Of a DNA stretch of 5,786 bases, positions 5,652-5,786 are shown in pieces; positions within the stretch are counted from its first letter, which is position 1; each line of letters starts with the position of its first letter. Source of the DNA: an uncultured Clostridia bacterium (GTDB lineage Bacteria; Bacillota; Clostridia; Christensenellales; Borkfalkiaceae); contig CAMWUS010000096.1 in assembly GCA_947177495.1 (NCBI GenBank), positions 1 through 5,786 on the forward strand. The letters run 5' to 3'. The translations under genes and the position numbers were made by a program. The notes beneath the pieces were generated by a model that saw only the letters and a program-made list of their open reading frames with translations, had not been told where the DNA came from and did no database searches.

Positions 5652-5786
5652 TCATTCGCGGAGGTACACGAGTTTTCCGCCTGCGAGGCGCGACTGCTCC
5701 GCGCAAATTCCCATGAGATGACTCTCGATAGAAGCTTCCAAAGTCGTCTCATTCGTGCCCTTTCCGGTGAGAATATCGTACAGTTG
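5652..5786 (-). CDS. Gfo/Idh/MocA-family oxidoreductase, C-terminal end (runs off right edge)
   Basis: The last 44 codons and TGA stop of a gene that begins beyond the right edge. The tail carries the signature ending of Gfo/Idh/MocA NAD(P)-dependent oxidoreductases: ASIESHLMGICAEQSRLAGG, where ESHLMGxxAExSRLxGG is the typical pattern of the final helix. These enzymes oxidise or reduce sugars, inositols and sugar derivatives. The Rossmann domain and catalytic lysine are outside the window, so the substrate cannot be judged. The same fold also includes GH109 glycosidases, which would suit an amino-sugar locus, but nothing here tests that. The gene reads in the same direction as the operon but is separated from it by a possible AT-rich terminator and a strong promoter, so it is probably a different transcription unit or only partly connected. 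Confidence 0.8.
   Translation of the reverse strand, partial: QLYDILTGKGTNETTLEASIESHLMGICAEQSRLAGGKLVYLRE

Overview
The window looks like part of a carbohydrate-use locus from a Firmicutes-type bacterium, probably an uncultured gut clostridium. This is inferred from the Shine-Dalgarno sequences (AAGGAG, GGGAGG), the sigma-A-type promoter with a CcpA-like cre site, the clostridial style of the NagA and NagB motifs, and an N-terminally extended ROK protein of a kind I associate with Clostridia. No 16S or other marker gene is present, so the taxonomy stays tentative.

Every convincing gene is on the minus strand, so transcription runs from right to left. At the right edge is the last 44 codons of a Gfo/Idh/MocA-family oxidoreductase (5652-5786). 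A regulatory region of about 245 bases follows (5407-5651). It holds an AT-rich terminator or operator array, a near-perfect sigma-A promoter, a cre-like site over its -10 and start, an intrinsic terminator inside the leader, and two paralogous hairpins just before the ribosome binding site. The operon then reads: ROK-family sugar kinase (4045-5406), nagB (3304-4029), a 151-base gap, nagA (2013-3152), a LacX-like aldose 1-epimerase (1168-2007), and the first 381 codons of a GH36 alpha-galactosidase that runs off the left edge (1-1143). Apart from the 151-base gap, the spacings are 15, 5 and 24 bases, which suggests one transcript.

The likely joint role is catabolism of glycans that carry both alpha-galactosyl (or alpha-GalNAc) ends and N-acetylhexosamine. 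GH36 would release the terminal sugar and the epimerase would interconvert anomers of the free sugar. The ROK kinase may phosphorylate GlcNAc. NagA would deacetylate GlcNAc-6-P, and NagB would convert glucosamine-6-P to fructose-6-P and ammonia. No transporter or PTS component lies in the window.

The enzymes are mostly ordinary members of known families. The most notable material is the 155-base leader of the operon. It contains a terminator with a possible competing antiterminator, followed by a tandem pair of repeat hairpins that can pair in alternative ways close to the start codon. The ROK protein, which lacks the canonical zinc motif and carries an extra N-terminal region of about 140 residues, is the least understood enzyme.
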